A DNA stretch of 64,000 nucleotides, taken from assembly GCA_011947345.1 (NCBI GenBank), contig JAAVTG010000798.1, positions 62,001 to 126,000 of the forward strand. Reading direction: 5' to 3'. Positions 60,473 through 64,000 of the stretch are shown here, one piece after another; position 1 is the stretch's first letter, and every line of letters starts with the position of its first letter. The notes under the pieces are model-generated. The model was not told where the DNA came from. It saw only the letters and a list, made by a program, of their open reading frames with translations, and searched no databases. The stretch comes from Phytophthora quininea (lineage: Eukaryota > Oomycota > Peronosporomycetes > Peronosporales > Peronosporaceae). Position numbers and translations under genes: made by a program.

Positions 60473-60882
60473 TTAGTTTGTGTCTGCAGCGCCGGAAACA
60501 GATCCCAGGACGACATTTTCGTCGTCGTCGGCCTTGATCAGGTACTTGCTCACCATGAACGCCGACACCTTTTTGAAGAGTTTTGTGTCTTGGAAGTTGC
60601 AGGAGCCGTTGGGGTATAAGGCCCTCGAAATGGTGAAGCCTTTGCAGTGAGCGTTCTCGTAGAACACAAACTCCGACGAGTCGGGAGTCCTTCCCACTCT
60701 GCGTTCACGTTGCGGTCATCCCAGCGGTGGGTGATTGTGTAGCAGCGCTGGGTGGACGAGAACGTGGCGCCCACGCTGCGGTTATTGAAGTAGAGCTTCA
60801 TCACGGCGTGCGCTGGCGATAGTAGCCGCACTAGCAACAGCAGTGCCGCCGCAATTCCAGGCCTGCAGATCAGAACTCCCAT
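60473..60882 (-). CDS. Small secreted Cys-containing protein, paralogue 2
   Basis: Signal peptide from ATG 60882 (MGVLICRPGIAAALLLLVRL, cut near PAHA). Mature part: LYFNNRSVGATFSSTQRCYT, HRWDDRNVNAEWE, then after one lost base near 60690 SSEFVFYENAHCKGFTISRA, LYPNGSCNFQDTKLFKKVSA and FMVSKYLI. Corrected length 136 residues, the same as the neighbour at 61003-61413. FVFYE...C.G plus a later V.A..V strand resembles a beta/gamma-crystallin Greek key; that is inference. An apoplastic or cell-wall role is possible. Confidence 0.7.
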
Positions 60883-61002
60883 AGCGGCCCAGCGAATGCC
60901 GAAATGAAGGCTTTGGGTGGTCGAGTGTTGGAGCGATGGAGCACCTCTCGTGATCTAAATCATTTGCTCTGGCTTGTCCGTTGATGTCCATAGGTTTTAC
61001 TG

Positions 61003-61413
61003 TCAAGTGTCCCCCACGTCCGGAAACGAAGAGATGCTCGAGTTGAGCGTTCCGTTGCTGTTGATCGCGTAGCGGCTGACCAAGACCGAGTTGACATTCT
61101 GGTAGACCACGGTGCCGTTCAAGTCGCAGGAGGAGTATGGGTAGTAGGCGCAGGAGACGGACCTGCCTCTGCAGTGCTGCTCCTGGAAGAAGACGACCAC
61201 GGACGAGTTGGGCAGCCTCGCCTCCGGGAAGGTCTCCCACGTCGCGTTCTCCGTGCGGCCCTCCCACCTCTTGGGCAGCGTGTAGCACCGCTGCGGGTCC
61301 TCGATCTCGAAGAGGATGGAGCGGTTGTTCAGCAGCAGTCGCGTCTCGGCATACGCTGCAGCCGACCAGGCAAGCAGCAGCAGCATCGCCACCACCTTGT
61401 CCAGCGAATCCAT
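61003..61413 (-). CDS. Small secreted Cys-containing protein, paralogue 1
   Basis: 136 residues, intact. Signal peptide MDSLDKVVAMLLLLAWSAAA with cut near AYA. Mature: TRLLLNNRSILFEIEDPQRC, YTLPKRWEGRTENATWETFP, SSVVVFFQEQHCRGRSVSCA, YYPYSSCDLNGTVVYQNVNS and VLVSRYAI, with potential N-glycosylation sites (NRS, NAT, NSS, NGT). The aligned Cys and NNRS...RCYT...W...C.G pattern matches the adjacent copy 120 bp away, so they are a tandem duplication. Family not recognised; possibly beta/gamma-crystallin-like. Confidence 0.8.
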   Translation of the reverse strand: MDSLDKVVAMLLLLAWSAAAYAETRLLLNNRSILFEIEDPQRCYTLPKRWEGRTENATWETFPEARLPNSSVVVFFQEQHCRGRSVSCAYYPYSSCDLNGTVVYQNVNSVLVSRYAINSNGTLNSSISSFPDVGDT

Positions 61414-61866
61414 GGTGCTGGTTGGGAGAAAATCGATGAGGTAACCAGCTGGCCTCGTGGAGGTAACAAGCTGATTCCTGAACCTTTGATGCGACCATAA
61501 CTGCAAGGACAAGGAGTATTGTGCTCTCTGTGTTTGGTTAGTGTGTGGGCAGCTCACGCCAATGCTGATGCATTGTCGATAGTCGATGTTGTCGTCTGCA
61601 AAGCCAAAGTGGCTGAGGGATAGGACGAATTCCCCACGATGAGCATGGCGTTGCAGTAGACTCCGGCAGATACCATCCGCAACACCACTTGTTGCCATTG
61701 CCATTGTGCTTGTCGGCAGTCGAACAGAAAGCAGCGGCGTGGATTTCAAGCAAAGGATGCCAACGGGTTTGACAGCGCTGGGCTCACCAATTCATGTTGG
61801 ATTGCGCCCCTGCAGTAAATCCACAATCGAGCAGGAATCATTTAGTCGATACTTTTCTCAGAAGCG

Positions 61867-63605
61867 ATGGAGTCGTATCTGCGCAAGCACTGGCCGCAGG
61901 GTTCCGTGGCCGTGAGCTGCCGCGTGGCAGCGGGGCACCGCCGCGCCGACGAGCGCCAGCGTCTGCAGCTGACCGTCAAGGGCGTCGAGTTGCGTGCCGG
62001 GGCCTCCTCCGACGCCGTCGTGATCCCGTGGAGCTCCGTCCTGGGCGCGTCCGAGTCCTCCGTGAGCATCCGTCGACGCTTCGTGGCTGTCTATGAAGGC
62101 AGCGAGGCCGAAGAAGACCGAGAGTTCGTGCTGTTTGTGTGCGCCCCCAAGGGGGCCGGCTCTGGTCGCGGCGGAATCATCGGCGGATTGGCGTCGCTGG
62201 CCACCGCCGTGCTGCCGACGGCGCTGACGCAGCCCAAGCAGCAGGACTTGGGCGTGGAGAGGAGTTGCAGCAGTGGGTCTTCCGCTGCGACGAGGACAAT
62301 GCAGCGGCTGTTGCCGTGAAGACGGTGAAGGCCATCAGATACCTGGCGGACCCGCGAGCGCAGACACCCAAGGCTGAGAAGCTGCTGGACGCCTACGGAG
62401 TGATGCCCCCGCGGCAGTTTATGGTGGTGATTAATCCGGCAGGAGGCACAGGAAATGCCCAGCAGACGTACGAGAAGGAGGTGGCGCCGGTGCTGGAGCA
62501 GGCCAACGTGGAGGTGGAGACGACCATCACGCGCAGTGCAGGCCACGCGACAGAGATCATGAAGGAAGTGCCACTGGACAAGTACGACTGCATTGTAGCG
62601 GTCGGTGGTGACGGCCTGCTGTCTGAGAGTGAGTGGGGTAGTTTGTGGATGGTTGAGGCAGTGGATCTGACAAGAATGGCTGTTTTGAGTTAGTGCTGCA
62701 AGGTATGATGGCGCGCAAGGACTGGCAGAAGGCCATATTGCAGCCTGTGGGGGTGAGTATCCAAGATAAGTCTGTACGATCTAGTAGAACTGAGTGTTTC
62801 TGCTGCGTCTTAGGTCATTCCTGGAGGTTCAGGCAACGGTCTCTCGGCATCGCTGCTTTCCCGTGCAGGCGAACGCTTCGGTGCGCTCAACGCTGTCTAC
62901 TCGCTGGCAAAGGGACAAGTTCAGGAGTTGGATTTGTTCACGGCCACTAATGGTAAGGAGAAGGTCATGCACGGATTTTTGTCGCTGGAGTGGGCCTTCA
63001 TAGCCGACATGGACATCAAATCCGAGCGGTACCGCATGTTTGGCGAATTGCGGTTCTTTATTTCGACCGTACTGCAGATTGTTGGCTTTGGGCAAACGAA
63101 TTTCCCTGGACAACTTCGTTACCTGGTTGCCAAGGATGACGGAGCTGAACCGGAGAAATATCACGATACTTTCAACGGCAAGGAAGCTTCACCGGTTTGT
63201 GGCTGGCTCAACAAGGACGAGGCGGAGGCAGAAGCTGCAGGAGAGAAGTGGGAAGTGATGGATGGTCCGTTTTACATGTTCTGGGGCATGAACGTATCGC
63301 ACGCGGCTGCAGACGCGCACATTGCACCGCCCGCTGACATCAACGATGGCTACTTTCGTCTGATGCTCGTGTCTGGGGCGGATTATTCGCGGTTGGGACT
63401 CGCCAAGCTCATGATGGGCATCGAAGATGGCACACACCTCGATGTGGATCGTGTCCAGCTCATTCGCACGCGCGCATTCAAAGTGCGTGCGAGTGGCAAG
63501 GACGATCTGATGTGTGTTGATGGAGAGCTATTCCCTGGCCCCGAAGTGACAGTGGAGGTGCACCGTGGACTGGGGCGCGTTCTGTGTTTGGCGCCAAACA
63601 ATTAG
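61867..63605 (+). CDS. Sphingosine kinase / diacylglycerol-kinase-like lipid kinase
   Basis: Phosphorylates sphingoid bases with ATP. MESYLRKHWPQGSVAVSCRV, an N-terminal PH-like region, then the DAGK-cat core: FMVVINPAGGTGNAQQTYEK, CIVAVGGDGLLSE (nucleotide-binding GGDG), VIPGGSGNGLSASLLSRAG, GFLSLEWAFIADMDIKSERY, RFFISTVLQIV and a C-terminal beta domain with DDLMCVDGELFPGPEV. Exons 61867-62628, 62694-62752, 62814-63605; introns GTGAGT...GTTAG and GTGAGT...CTTAG. One base is missing near 62258 (GVE then ELQQWVFRCDEDNA); corrected length about 537 residues. The DGE near the C-terminus is typical of SphK. Confidence 0.9.
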
Positions 63606-63696
63606 CACGCATGATCGCATGATACGCTGTTATTGTATAGCAACAACTTCGCCGACAACATCATCGAAAGTAGGCGACATTTTTGAAGCAATCCAA

Positions 63697-64000
63697 CTAG
63701 CGCAAGTCCTGCAGCTGTATACAACTAAAAGATCTCCACACTCGAATTTCTTGTTCAATTCGTTCCTTGTGACGTCTTATAGCTGGAGCAAGCGCAGTAC
63801 TGCCCTCAGTGGTGTGCTCATCTGTATATGGCAGTTCCAATAACTCGTCCGCTATCACTAGCGCCACATTCTTGCCAAAAGAGCGGTCTTCACGTCTGTA
63901 GCTTCGGAATTCGGGTCCGCGCGAAGTTCGCTAGCGCGACGACGCTCCAACAGTTCGCAAGCAGCGCGTCGGGTGAAACGCTTTTCCTTCATCAGCACAA
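63697..64000 (-). CDS. 3' end of an unidentified minus-strand gene (runs off window)
   Basis: Minus frames read KEKRFTRRAACELLERRRAS then, after a frame change near 63905, RSFGKNVALVIADELLELPY, EGSTALAPAIRRHKERIEQE and IRVWRSFSCIQLQDLR to TAG 63697-63699. Charged helical composition; the start and most of the gene lie to the right. Family unknown. Convergent with sphingosine kinase, 91 bp apart. Confidence 0.5.

Overview
This is a window of oomycete nuclear DNA, most likely from Phytophthora or a close relative. The evidence is a broken RXLR effector gene (signal peptide, RNLR, DER), a broken Crinkler-type gene, a START-FYVE protein, compact genes with GT-AG introns of about 50-80 nt, GC-rich third positions, and a full set of motile-cilium and centriole genes as expected of a zoospore-forming organism. 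I saw no rRNA, tRNA or CRISPR.

Left third (1-16 kb): repeat-rich and gene-poor. A PIF1/Helitron-type helicase fossil is split by a complete 3.1-kb hAT transposon (matching termini, 8-bp target duplication, helicase frame resuming on the far side). After it come a dioxygenase-like fossil, one three-exon gene of unknown function, a Myb-like fossil, a decayed histone H4, two degenerate lineage-specific genes, a glycosyltransferase copy cut by a Tc1/mariner-type element with IR/DR ends, a Crinkler fossil, and an inverted glycosyltransferase copy.

Middle (16-46 kb): radial spoke protein RSPH3, two more tandem GT-B glycosyltransferases, a ~1,900-residue EF-hand/WD40 protein (WDR49/CFAP337-like), START-FYVE, a P-loop fragment, tRNA dihydrouridine synthase DUS2 divergent from the ciliary kinase MOK, Bax inhibitor-1, CDC48/p97, VPS15 and nucleolar NOL12.

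Right third (46-64 kb): the RXLR fossil, a guanylate-binding-type GTPase with a C-terminal PH domain, a TKL kinase with an extra pseudokinase domain, an unknown coiled-coil gene, complex I subunit NDUFB10, centriole protein CPAP/SAS-4, two tandem small secreted proteins, sphingosine kinase, and the 3' part of a minus-strand gene running off the edge.

Caveat: many conserved genes, including essential CDC48 and VPS15, carry single-base frameshifts, most of them explained by one base missing from a short homopolymer. These look like consensus errors rather than pseudogenes. The in-frame stop codons in the RXLR, H4 and 10592-11026 loci are a different class and look genuine. Multi-exon coordinates below are from my own splice reading.
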